Shown here one piece after another: positions 36,591-45,044 of a DNA stretch of 64,000 nucleotides. Source of the DNA: Methanosarcina acetivorans C2A. GTDB lineage: Archaea; Halobacteriota; Methanosarcinia; Methanosarcinales; Methanosarcinaceae. Position 1 is the stretch's first letter, and each line of letters starts with the position of its first letter. The notes under the pieces were generated by a model. The model searched no databases. It had not been told where the DNA came from and saw only the letters and a program-made list of their open reading frames with translations. The position numbers and the translations under genes are program-made. Where the stretch lies: assembly GCF_000007345.1 (NCBI RefSeq), contig NC_003552.1:434001-498000 (forward strand), given 5' to 3'.

Positions 36591-38169
36591 GACACAATTC
36601 CATAATTTAGTGATTTCTCATTTTTTTCCATCCTTTAAACTTCAATTTCTCTGCTAACTTCCTAAATAAACTGTAATATAACCCTTGAGAAACAATTTTT
36701 TTGGCGTTTCTGCCAAAGAATTCTTTTACTTCTGTAATTTTTCACTGAACCTATTGACTAAAATCGACACGCTCCGCTATGTCATTCTGAACTACTCTCT
36801 CAAAAATAGATATTACTAAAGCTTAAATGGAGAAAATAATCTGAACAATTCCATAAATGACTTTTGTGGTTTCTTAAGTAAATTTAATCTTCTCATCTGA
36901 GTAAGTTTAATCCGATTTTCAATTCCTTTGTCAGTTCTAAACTTCTTCTTGTTATCCGTTTTTAGACTTTTTGAATAATAGCTTTCGATAGGGTTATTTG
37001 TCGCTGGCGCTCCTGGAAGATAATGGAACAAAGTAAGATTTAACCAGTGTTTATTGATCATCCACAATCGTTTTTGAACCTTTTCATCATATGTTCTTAT
37101 ATTTTCCATTAATTTATCAAAGTTATATTTTGCTTTTTCAAGACTATTACGTGGAAGATTTTCCTTTTTTCTTCTGATTTCAAGCTTTAATTTATGTCTA
37201 TACTGGCAAAATTCCTTTTTTGCTTTTTTAATCCATTCTTGATGCTTTTCTTTGTTATTAATTACGTTGAGTTCTTCAGATTGAAGTTTTTGCAGAAATT
37301 TAATCTCATTCTCTCTATTATAAAATATACTTAATAACCTGTACTTCAAAAGTTCCTGTTCTATCGTTGTGTTCTTTGGAAAATCATTAACAATAAGCTT
37401 ATTTAAATGCATCAAACAATATTGATGGACTAACTTATCCCTAAAAATTTCCTTTAATATATCAGGGTATCTCTTATCAAAATCCGTAACGATAAACACT
37501 GGCTCTGATGCATCAAGATTTTTCTTTAGAAATTTCTTGATGGTTTCTGGACTCTTATCTTTGAAAAGTTCATCTGCTATCGTTCTTTGAGCTTTTGCAT
37601 CCAGTAAAGTTAAACGGTATTTCTGACATCTTCCTTCTTTTGGATGTTGTTCGTCATAATGCACCATATGTATATTTTCTGAATATGGAATAGTTTCCTG
37701 TTCCATTTCTTTGTAGAATGCTCTAAAAATCGTGCTTCTTGATCCTGGATATATGAAATCCATTAGATCAGAAATTCCATCATATGAAACGTTATGGTAT
37801 CTGAGTAACTGGAAAAAATCATTGAATGTATCAAAAAGTAAAGTCTTCATATCTTCCCAAAAACTATAATCTTCTTCGTGTGTACTACCACAGTTTGAGC
37901 ATTTATACCGACCAATGTTGATTTCCCCAAGACCGTCTTTGGTATGGGGATTATAGCCATTATGAACCATTGGAGTATTACAAATTGAACAGACGGGAGG
38001 AATTTTTCTACGAAAAATTCCTCGTGTAGTATATTCATAATCGTTTCCAAAACAACCAAAAACGTCTAAGAGAGCATGGAGCTCAGAAAAGTTATTAAGT
38101 GTAAGATTTATAGTCACCATTGCTTCTGCCGTAACATCATTACATAATTATAGGATTATAATTTTGTGT
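36591..38169 (-). mobile_element. Insertion sequence, complete copy
   Basis: The left boundary at 36591 is set by the point where identity with the second, truncated copy (47375-48028) begins. The right boundary is estimated from weakly matching terminal sequences (GACACAATT at the left, AATTTTGTGT at the right, about 38160-38169). It encodes one transposase. No target duplication could be fixed. The noncoding 225 bp at the left end are almost identical between the copies, so transposition or duplication was recent. Confidence 0.75.
36816..38120 (-). CDS. Transposase with N-terminal zinc ribbon
   Basis: 434 residues. The N-terminal domain has CSICNTP and, about 28 residues later, CSNCGSTHEEDY, a C-x2-C...C-x2-C zinc ribbon. 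The central and C-terminal parts have Asp-rich strands consistent with a DDE nuclease (HMVHYDEQHPKEG, VFIVTDFDKRYPDIL) and an Asn-Pro-Ile-Glu segment (PATNNPIESYYSK) that could supply the final Glu. I cannot assign an IS family with confidence. The gene looks intact. Confidence 0.85.
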   Translation of the reverse strand: MVTINLTLNNFSELHALLDVFGCFGNDYEYTTRGIFRRKIPPVCSICNTPMVHNGYNPHTKDGLGEINIGRYKCSNCGSTHEEDYSFWEDMKTLLFDTFNDFFQLLRYHNVSYDGISDLMDFIYPGSRSTIFRAFYKEMEQETIPYSENIHMVHYDEQHPKEGRCQKYRLTLLDAKAQRTIADELFKDKSPETIKKFLKKNLDASEPVFIVTDFDKRYPDILKEIFRDKLVHQYCLMHLNKLIVNDFPKNTTIEQELLKYRLLSIFYNRENEIKFLQKLQSEELNVINNKEKHQEWIKKAKKEFCQYRHKLKLEIRRKKENLPRNSLEKAKYNFDKLMENIRTYDEKVQKRLWMINKHWLNLTLFHYLPGAPATNNPIESYYSKSLKTDNKKKFRTDKGIENRIKLTQMRRLNLLKKPQKSFMELFRLFSPFKL

Positions 38170-38289
38170 AGTGATGTTACACTTACTTTTATCACTAGAT
38201 TTTGGGACTGAGTCATATACATGCATGCAATATTCATTGCCGATTTTATGCGCTATCAAATTGTATAACTACAGGTCACAAGAAAAGAG

Positions 38290-38598
38290 ATGATACGAGA
38301 TACGACGTATATCAGAATTATTGAAAATTATATTGATGCCTACAACAATCCGTACATTGGCAAGATGATTTCAGATATGCACCATGGTATCAAATTTGAA
38401 AACGTTTCAAACGGAGAAATAGACCTGACAACAAGACCTGACAACAAATGGTATTACCGAGTTCAGGAATCAAGCAGAGAAGGCAAAAACATTGTTTAAA
38501 GAAAGAAAACAGGAAACTATGGATATTAAGATGCTGATAAGGTTGAAGTGAAAATTAACTATCATGGAACTTTAGCAGTTAATTTTTCATCTGCTTGA
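38290..38598 (+). pseudogene. Broken NTF2/SnoaL-like protein gene
   Basis: It starts well (IRIIENYIDAYNNPYIGKMI, then HHGIKFENVSNGEIDLTTR), matching the small SnoaL-like nuclear transport factor 2 family. After about residue 50 the homologous reading continues in another frame (ITEFRNQAEKAKTLFKERKQ), then shifts again to KVEVKINYHGTLAVNF. At least two frameshifts are therefore present. It lies about 120 bp beyond the right end of the complete IS. Confidence 0.7.
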
Positions 38599-38605
38599 AT
38601 AGCAA

Positions 38606-39367
38606 TGCATACCCCTAAAATGTTGTTATCATGATGCAGAAATCGGGATCATAAATAGAACTTACCGGGATATCGATTTTAATGTACCGAGATATCGATT
38701 TTAATTAAGGCCTTGCAGGTTCTCAAGGATCAAACGTTTTTTTGTTCAGATTAACTACTCTCGTTTTCTGTTGACGATTTCTTACATATTCTACAGCATC
38801 GGTTATTTCAGATACACCAAATTCATTCCCGTAATCGTTAAACCTTAAACAAAATGCTTGAGCAATAAGTAAAGAGTGTGGTAAAGAGTGATGATAATTC
38901 TCATGTATGAACCCGTTAATATCATCCAAAACATATTTTGGAATTATTAAATACGACATATTTGAGAATCTCCCAACAAATAGAGGTTTTTATTTATTTC
39001 GGACTATATCTTATTTTCATCATATAATAACATATTCACATTTACTTGTTTTGATATTTTCTTTTTTTATTAATCGGCCCTAATGATCACGAAAATTGTA
39101 TTCCCATAGAGATGGTTTTATCCACAATCAAACCAAATTTACTTGATTTGTCTTAAAGGTTCCATTTTGAATCCTCCTTCATTGGTCATCGGTTAAGGAA
39201 TTTTCTTGCCTGAAGGATATCGATTTTGCACCAAAAGTCGCCTTAAATTTTGTCCTTTTTACATGAAATCGATATCCAGTTCCAATCACCAATGGGATAC
39301 AGTTTTTGAGAACTGTTACGAAAATGGAGGCAATTTATCATGATTCCTCACTTAACCGAAGACGCAT
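38606..39367. repeat. Dispersed repeat, copy A (with foldback end)
   Basis: 38606-39000 and 39170-39367 match 45045-45592 at roughly 80 percent by eye. Copy A has about 170 extra bases in between. The right part (39190-39358) is a foldback: outer arms CGGTTAAG and CTTAACCG, inner arms GGATATCGATTT (39215-39226) and AAATCGATATCC (39266-39277), the latter 12 bp perfect. The left part carries the small minus-strand gene at 38723-38959. Confidence 0.75.
38723..38959 (-). CDS. Small protein of unknown function encoded in a dispersed repeat
   Basis: 78 residues, no recognised family: MSYLIIPKYVLDDINGFIHE, then a His/Ser/Leu segment and SEITDAVEYVRNRQQKTRVV, predicted mostly helical and soluble. 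The corresponding frame in repeat copy B (about 45130-45370) is broken by a frameshift near 45250. Intactness here and decay there suggest a real gene carried by the repeat, but it could be chance. Confidence 0.45.
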   Translation of the reverse strand: MSYLIIPKYVLDDINGFIHENYHHSLPHSLLIAQAFCLRFNDYGNEFGVSEITDAVEYVRNRQQKTRVVNLNKKTFDP

Positions 39368-39369
39368 GA

Positions 39370-39786
39370 ATCCTCCTTAAATCTACAGTCTTTCAGTAGT
39401 GACTTGCCATTTTATATCTCCTTTAAACCTGCGGTCTTCAGAGAATGATTTGCCATGAAACCTCCATTAAATTTTTTGGTCGTGTACGTGAGTTATTGAT
39501 CAATTCCGGAAAAGTGAGCACGTCCTCCGTATTTAATGAAAATATTTGGATAGTCTTGTGCTTCCGGTTTTCAATAACTCATACCCATCACCAGCTTTTT
39601 TCATTTTGATCGTCGACCATAGCAAGTACCAGAACGATGATTTTGATATCGATTATTGCTCAAATTCCCATATGAAACTTATTTACTGAAGGCATCTCAG
39701 GCCCTTCTCCCTCCTCGATTTTTTCCTTAGAAACCATTAGATCCTTCTGCCAGGCACTCAACTTCCTCAAGTCCAAACATTTTAAA
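39370..39786. other. Non-coding AT-rich stretch
   Basis: I see no gene. The only structure is a weak foldback with 10-bp perfect arms, GAGTTATTGA (39490-39499) and TCAATAACTC (39571-39580). Confidence 0.5.
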
Positions 39787-39789
39787 TAA

Positions 39790-39919
39790 GGGCCTATCCG
39801 AAAAGTGGTTACTTACTGTAACTTTCACAATATGCAATATGCAAAACCGGAACGGATACTCTGATATTATAGACCTATTGTGACTTCTCACATGCATTAC
39901 TAACTTTTCGGATAGGCTC
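39790..39919. mobile_element. MITE-like element with 17-bp terminal inverted repeats
   Basis: 130 bp, no coding capacity. The left end GGGCCTATCCGAAAAGT pairs with the right end ACTTTTCGGATAGGCTC with one mismatch in 17. It is flanked by the direct repeat TAA (39787-39789 and 39920-39922), a 3-bp target duplication such as made by some IS5-related transposases. No matching full-length IS is in the window. Confidence 0.8.
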
Positions 39920-39942
39920 TAAGGAATCAAATGAGGCAAGCC

Positions 39943-40072
39943 CAACTCCGAAAAACTAACCAAATTCCTCTGCGAAGAAAACAACTTCTCTGTAGACAGG
40001 ATGGAAAAAGCTGCGGAACACCTTAAAGCAGCTTCAGGAGCAGGGCAGAAAACTCTCGACCAGTGGTTCTAA
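39943..40072 (+). pseudogene. C-terminal fragment of flap endonuclease FEN1
   Basis: About 43 codons ending in a stop: [20 protein letters not shown], then a helix and QKTLDQWF. This is the C-terminal tail of archaeal FEN1, including the PCNA-binding PIP box (Q-x-x-L-D-x-W-F). The nuclease part is absent. The fragment begins about 23 bp after the MITE-like element. Confidence 0.75.
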
Positions 40073-40239
40073 AAAGTCCCATAAACTTTTATCCACCCTA
40101 TCTATTTTTTGTCGGTTCATTAGTAATTTGAATAATAAATAGTAGCCGTTTCTTGAGCATTATACGTACTGCAGTGGATATGAGACGGATATGAGACATA
40201 CTGCGTTTTTTCTAAAAACGAAAGGAGTTTTTGAACGCT

Positions 40240-40614
40240 ATGCCTGAATCAAAATCGTCATCTGGCGATGGCACTGTCTTAATATTCCCCTGTGCAGGTG
40301 CCACGAACCTTGGACAGCTTTCAACCCGCCTGGGAATTGAAATGGAAAATAGAGGCCTTGGTACCTTCAAGTGCACGGCGGGAATTGGCTCCCAGCGTTC
40401 GGATTTTCTAATTGCTGCTACCCGCTGTGACAAAATAATTGCTATCGACGGCTGTGATTTCAACTGCTCGATGAAAATGCTCCGAAAAGCTGGCTTTGAG
40501 GCAGATCGACACCTCATCCTCACAAAAGAACTCGGAATGAAACTGAACAGAGAAATGAACATCTCCGACTCCCTGGTCAGCGAGAGCATGGAAAAACTTT
40601 CAGACAAGTTATGA
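40240..40614 (+). CDS. Putative zinc-binding protein, DGC domain
   Basis: 124 residues from ATG 40240 (a TTG nine bases upstream is possible). The family pattern is present: VLIFPCAGATNLGQLSTRLG near the N-terminus, the conserved C-T-A-G-I-G around residue 47, RCDKIIAIDGCDFNCSMKML near residues 67-86 with the D-G-C motif, and the C-terminal helix with LTKELGMKLNRE. These small Cys-containing proteins are annotated as zinc-binding from their conserved Cys residues, without a firm function. It opens the metal-related island of 40-45 kb. Confidence 0.8.
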   Translation: MPESKSSSGDGTVLIFPCAGATNLGQLSTRLGIEMENRGLGTFKCTAGIGSQRSDFLIAATRCDKIIAIDGCDFNCSMKMLRKAGFEADRHLILTKELGMKLNREMNISDSLVSESMEKLSDKL

Positions 40615-40914
40615 AAACCTGGTGTTAATCCCGGGATATTTTTTCCATACAAATATCTTCCCGGGAAAATATTTTTTTGTGTATCCATTTTTCCAGCTTA
40701 TGGAGTATTAAGTACCTTTTCTCCCGTCAAATCCAGAAAAATGAGAGGTTTTATTCTTCCCACGGGTTAAAATTCTTCATTTTGAGGTTAGCTCTGCTGC
40801 TAACGATTCTTAGCAATTTCTTATGATATATATGCAACTATAATATATAACTACTTAAAGTGCTATGCTTAGAGTACTTTGATACAATTTTTCAAAAATA
40901 GGGGAGGGAAATAT

Positions 40915-41265
40915 ATGGTACACCATATGCACCTCAAGTGCTATCAAATGAAAATGGGAGATTCCCTTTACTGTGACGACTGCGGATTCGAAGTCATGGT
41001 AACAAAGGAATGTGACGAGAGCTGCAAGAAAGAAGGCTGCTGCGATGTGGAAGAACTGATGTGTTGCGGCAAACCCATGGCACTGAAACAGCATGTTCGC
41101 TGCTACGAGATGAAGAAGGGAGATGTCCTGATCTGCGACGACTGCGGTTTCAAGGTGGAGGTCGTGGATGAATGCGACCAGCACTGCAGGAAAGAAGGCT
41201 GCTGTGAAATTACCGAAATGATATGCTGCGGCAAGGTTATGAAACTCATCAGGAAAGATGTATAA
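40915..41265 (+). CDS. Desulforedoxin-like cysteine-rich protein, two domains
   Basis: 116 residues made of two similar units (about 6-60 and 61-112). Each unit has C-Y-x-M-K-x-G-D near its start, CDDCGF, then an insert with E-C-D-x-x-C-x-x-E-G-C-C, and ends CCGKPM or CCGKVM. C-x2-C followed by C-C-G-K-P-M is the iron-binding pattern of desulforedoxin. The extra Cys-rich insert between the two pairs is unusual and gives nine or more Cys per unit. The N-terminus MVHHMH adds His. The start ATG 40915 has an excellent GGGGAGGG site; the upstream TTG is not needed. A cytoplasmic metal carrier or redox buffer is my inference. Confidence 0.8.
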   Translation: MVHHMHLKCYQMKMGDSLYCDDCGFEVMVTKECDESCKKEGCCDVEELMCCGKPMALKQHVRCYEMKKGDVLICDDCGFKVEVVDECDQHCRKEGCCEITEMICCGKVMKLIRKDV

Positions 41266-41283
41266 GGGAACGGGGGATAAGAA

Positions 41284-41463
41284 ATGGTTCACCACCTACA
41301 CAAGAAATGCTTTGAACTGAAAAAAGGACAGAAACTTGTCTGTGATGACTGCAGTTTTGAATTGACAGTTGTAAGAGAGTGCGACAAAACGTGTGAAAGT
41401 GAAGGCTGTTGCGAAATCAACGAATTCAAATGCTGCGGCAAACCCATGAACCTGGCGGAATGA
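41284..41463 (+). CDS. Desulforedoxin-like cysteine-rich protein, single domain
   Basis: 59 residues, too short for many gene finders: MVHHLHKKCFELKKGQ, then CDDCSF, the E-C-D-K-T-C-E-S-E-G-C-C insert, and CCGKPMNLAE. It is a one-unit version of the preceding protein with the same MVHH start. A GGGGGAT ribosome binding site precedes the ATG, and the gene lies 18 bp after its neighbour, so they are co-transcribed. Confidence 0.85.
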   Translation: MVHHLHKKCFELKKGQKLVCDDCSFELTVVRECDKTCESEGCCEINEFKCCGKPMNLAE

Positions 41464-41647
41464 GCCCGAATCTACTAAAAAACGGTAATTTATCTTTACG
41501 AAAACTGGTCTTTGCATTCTATTTATAATTTGATCCATTTCTGATATTTCCCAGGTAATTTTCTCAGGTAATTTTCCCGATCAGAAAAGGGATATTAAAA
41601 GCAAAGTAAATCCGCTCAAAATTTCAGTAAATCTAATTGGAGGCGCA

Positions 41648-41664
41648 AAATAAAGTTTACTTTA
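41648..41664 (+). promoter_or_regulatory. Box II operator-like site at the ECF transporter gene
   Basis: AAATAAAGTTTACTTTA, identical over 17 bases to the site upstream of CobN-like 2 (24165-24181, opposite strand) and close to that before CobN-like 3. Orientation relative to the downstream gene is the same in all three. Confidence 0.6.
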
Positions 41665-41696
41665 TATGTAATCAACTAAATTTGATATATAACGAC

Positions 41697-42515
41697 ATGA
41701 TGGGAATCTATGAATGGGGAGTATTGGATAATATGCACAGGTTTATGGATGATCATGCCCTGATGAGCCCCGGCAGGCACAGAAACAATAACCTTAAACT
41801 GTTTATCGCGTTTTTCGTGACCATGGCAGGGGTTTCATCTTCTTCTCCTCTCCCTCCCCTGTTTATAACGCTTTGCATTAGTACTGCAATTATATATTTT
41901 GGTAAGGTTAACAAAAAAGCATATTTGAAAATACTCGGAGCACCATTAGGATTTTCTCTGACCGGAGTATTGATAATTGCTTTTTTTTTCGGTTCAGGCG
42001 CCGAGATATTCGGGTTTGACGTGTTTGGATTCCGGATAGATATGAGTACAGAAGGGCTGAATACGGCACTTCTCGTTCTTTCAAGAACCCTCGGAGGCAT
42101 ATGCTGCCTCCTTTTTCTGTATTTCACAATACCAATGGTCGAGCTTTTCTCCGTGTTAAAAGCCTGGAAAATTCCGGACGTCTTCTTGAAGCTTTCCACG
42201 CTCATTTATCGCGATCTCTTTGTCTTCCTGGATGTTGCTATGGCTGTCAAAGTCGCCCAGGAAACCCGGCTCAGGTATAAAGACAAAAAGGTTTCTTTCC
42301 ATTTCATGGCAATGCTTTTGAGCACCCTGTTCATCCGGGTGTGGGAAAAGGGCGAGAAACTCTTTGTCTCTATGAACTCGAGATGCTATAGCGGAAAGCT
42401 GCCCCTTTTTGAAGCAAGGAAACCGATAAAGTCTCCGGAAATCATACTGACTGAAGCGTACTTCCCATCCGTTTTAACCCTGCTTTATCTCACAAAAAAC
42501 ATCCAGATAGTGTGA
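41697..42515 (+). CDS. ECF transporter T component (CbiQ/EcfT family)
   Basis: About 272 residues, five or more membrane helices. EcfT/CbiQ proteins couple the ATPases of energy-coupling-factor transporters to a substrate-binding S component, for Co2+, Ni2+ or vitamins. Family features are the DDHALMSPGRH start, helices around residues 30-115, and the two coupling regions near LSTLIYRDLFVFLDVAMAVK and SMNSRCYSGKLPLF, where A-R-G-type motifs normally lie. ATG 41697 is one possible start; ATG 41733 (RBS GGGGAG) is another, and upstream TTG 41637 would overlap Box II. The matching ATPase follows; no S component is nearby. Confidence 0.85.
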   Translation: MMGIYEWGVLDNMHRFMDDHALMSPGRHRNNNLKLFIAFFVTMAGVSSSSPLPPLFITLCISTAIIYFGKVNKKAYLKILGAPLGFSLTGVLIIAFFFGSGAEIFGFDVFGFRIDMSTEGLNTALLVLSRTLGGICCLLFLYFTIPMVELFSVLKAWKIPDVFLKLSTLIYRDLFVFLDVAMAVKVAQETRLRYKDKKVSFHFMAMLLSTLFIRVWEKGEKLFVSMNSRCYSGKLPLFEARKPIKSPEIILTEAYFPSVLTLLYLTKNIQIV

Positions 42516-42548
42516 ATCCCAAATTGATCCTTATCGAAGTTGGAAAAG

Positions 42549-43874
42549 ATGACAATTCTGGAGACAACAGACCTTAAGTACACCTATCCTGACGGCACCC
42601 TGGCAATTGAGGATGTCAGCATTTCGATTGAAAAGGGGAAAAAAATTGCCTTAGTAGGACCAAACGGGTCCGGGAAGTCCACACTTTTTTTGCTCCTGAA
42701 TGGCACTTTGAAACCCCAGGAAGGGGAAATAATCTTTCACGGCAAGCCGCTTCTCTACGAAAAGGCTTCACTTAGAGACGTCCGGAAAAGCGTAGGTATC
42801 GTGTTCCAGAACTCCGATGACCAGATATTCGCTCCTACCGTTTACCAGGACGTGGCTTTCGGGCCCATAAACCTTGAAATGCCAGAAGAAGAAGTGGCTG
42901 CAAAAGTAAATGAGACACTGGAATATGTGGGGCTTCTGGAACTAAAAGACAAGCCTCCTCACCACCTTAGCGGAGGGCAAAAAAAGAAGGTCGCAATTGC
43001 AGGAGTTGTGGTAATGGAGCCTGAAGTTATCATCCTAGACGAACCTCTTACGAGCCTTGACCCCGTGGGGGCTGACGAGATCCTCGATTTGCTGAACGAG
43101 TTAAACCAGTTTGAAAAGGCAATTGTGATCTCAACCCATGATATTGACTTTGCATACTCCTGGGCGGATTACATCTACCTTCTAGTGAACCGTAAAATCA
43201 TTGGAAGCGGTACTCCGGAAGAGATATTCCGTGATCCTGGCATGCTCAAAGATGCCGGGCTCAGGATTCCAATGGTACTTGAGATTTACTACGAAATCCA
43301 GAAAAGAAATATGGCTTCAGTAAACAGAGTGCCAAAAACGGTTCCCGAAATCGTGGATACTTTAAAGCCCCCGTCCCTTATCTGGCTGGATGTACCCGAA
43401 GGAGTTAAAGAAGGGGATAAGCTTGACCTCGGGCTATATGCAGAGCAGCTGGGAGAGATCTGTTCCGAGGGGGTCGTGGACACAAGGGTGCTCCATATTC
43501 ATGAGAGTGGGCAGGCCATCGTGGCTGTGAAGCGGATAAGAGCGGGGATAGGAAGAGTCCTCATTTATGATACGGACAACTATAAACTCAAAGAAATCAA
43601 AGGACTTCTTGCTTCCGGAGACTTCGATGTAGTGGGTGCGATGGGTAAAAAGACCAAACTCATAGTGGAAAGTGATAACCTGAAACCGGATCTCACTGTC
43701 GGGGTAATCGATAAATCCATCCTGACGGCACTTTGCGGGAAGAATGTCCTGATTTTTACAGGCGGGGGAATGGTGGACCACGCTGTCAGGCGGATTTCGG
43801 ACTACTGTAAAAAAAGCGGGGTCAGGATTAACGTGGATGTTTTTAACAGGGAAACAGGAGAGGCTCAGGATTAA
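42549..43874 (+). CDS. ECF/CbiO-type ABC ATPase with an extra C-terminal domain
   Basis: 441 residues. Residues 1-235 are a standard CbiO/EcfA ATPase: Walker [13 protein letters not shown]-loop with [15 protein letters not shown] (the paired D-Q typical of this group), signature [14 protein letters not shown], Walker [16 protein letters not shown], switch STHDIDFA. From about residue 270 to the end there is an additional alpha/beta domain (for example [20 protein letters not shown] and [20 protein letters not shown]) that CbiO proteins usually lack and that I cannot name. It lies about 34 bp after the T component gene and forms the transporter core with it. Confidence 0.9.
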
Positions 43875-43934
43875 AGGAAAATACGGAAGCGTGTAATCTC
43901 GAGACTTCTTGAAAAGTGGGAATTTACAGGGGGA

Positions 43935-44360
43935 ATTCAAAAGCTTCCAAACGTTGACCTTGAAGAGTACGAACATACCCACAACCACAGCAAACACGCC
44001 CATGTTCACACCCATTGGGCTGTAGACCCTTCTTGCGCACCGTCCGGGACTCGAGCAAAGCTGTTTTTACCCGCGTGCTCGACTGTATGGACCCAGAAAT
44101 GGTATAGGAGATCGAGCATGAAATCGGCCATGTCACGGGAGTGAAGGAAATAAAGGAAGTCCGTGTGTGCTGGATCGGGCACAAGCTGCATTCCGAAGTG
44201 AACATCGCAGTTGACCCCGAGCTATCTGTTGAAGAAGGGCATGAAATTGCATGGATGTCAGGCATGAAATGATGCATCACCTTGAATATCTTTCCAACTC
44301 TGTCATTCATGTGGACCCGGTGGGTCATTCCGGGAAGAATATCATCGTATTGAGGAACAT
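43935..44360 (+). pseudogene. C-terminal remnant of a CDF-family metal transporter
   Basis: A His-rich piece reads HTHNHSKHAHVHTHWAVDPS (frame of 43956). After a frameshift near 44030 the cytoplasmic domain continues: DSSKAVFTRVLDCMDPEMV, an in-frame TAG, then EIEHEIGHVTGVKEIKEVRV and AVDPELSVEEGHEIAW. A second frameshift precedes HHLEYLSNSVIHVDPVGHS. The N-terminal membrane part is missing. The pattern fits the C-terminal domain of cation diffusion facilitators, which export Zn2+, Mn2+ or Co2+. Two frameshifts make it non-functional regardless of the UAG. Confidence 0.7.
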
Positions 44361-44453
44361 GAGCACGGGGGATATCCTCCGCATGGGCATTGAACGAGCA
44401 ATTTGAAACTGAAACAACAAGATACTGAGAAAAGAAATAAGGAGAGTTGAGAA

Positions 44454-44798
44454 ATGACGGAAGTGATAAATGCCAGGTGCTATGATCTGAAAAAGGAACA
44501 GGTTCTGGTCTGCGAGCACTGTGGCTTTGAACTAACAGTTGTAAATGAGTGTGAGAAGGCCTGTGAAGATGAGGGTTGCTGTACCCTCTCTCAGTTTATC
44601 TGCTGTAACGAGCCTATGAAACTGCGAACCTATTCCTGCTATGAACTGAAGAAAGGGGATTCCCTGGTCTGCGAAAACTGCGGCTTTGAGCTGACGGTTG
44701 TAAAAGAATGCAACTTGAGCTGCCTGACCGAAGGTTGCTGTGACCTTACGGAGTTTGTTTGCTGCGGGGAGCAGATGAAAATCAAAAGAGAGGAGTAA
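44454..44798 (+). CDS. Desulforedoxin-like cysteine-rich protein, two domains
   Basis: 114 residues, third member of the family in 4 kb: two units, each with C-Y-x-L-K-K, CEHCGF or CENCGF, an E-C-x3-C-x3-G-C-C insert, and CCNEPM or CCGEQM. A GGAGAG ribosome binding site lies 9 bp before the ATG. It closes the island behind the broken CDF gene. The sequences differ from the other members mainly in charged residues, while all Cys positions are kept, so metal binding is under selection. Confidence 0.8.
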   Translation: MTEVINARCYDLKKEQVLVCEHCGFELTVVNECEKACEDEGCCTLSQFICCNEPMKLRTYSCYELKKGDSLVCENCGFELTVVKECNLSCLTEGCCDLTEFVCCGEQMKIKREE

Positions 44799-45044
44799 AG
44801 CCCGTAGGACCCATCGCGAAATAACTTGCAGGTTGTCTCACCACAAAATAAAGAGAAAATTATATGACCTTTTTCTTCGGGTTGATTTGTGTTAGGATTC
44901 GAAAAAGTTAAGTTTAGCTGGAGAATTATTACAAAGTCAGGTTTTTAGAAAAGAAGGATTGCTCAAAGAATGTCTGAAAGGGAAAGTACAATATAAGGTT
45001 TCTGAGGTCGCCATGATTTTTTCAATTGTCTGGATACAATATTT

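Noticed and set aside
40788-40806. GTTAGC-TCTGCT-GCTAAC near the Cys-rich operon as another Box I copy
   Set aside because: The half-sites are in the opposite arrangement to Box I (arms inverted) and not at the same distance from a TATA box.
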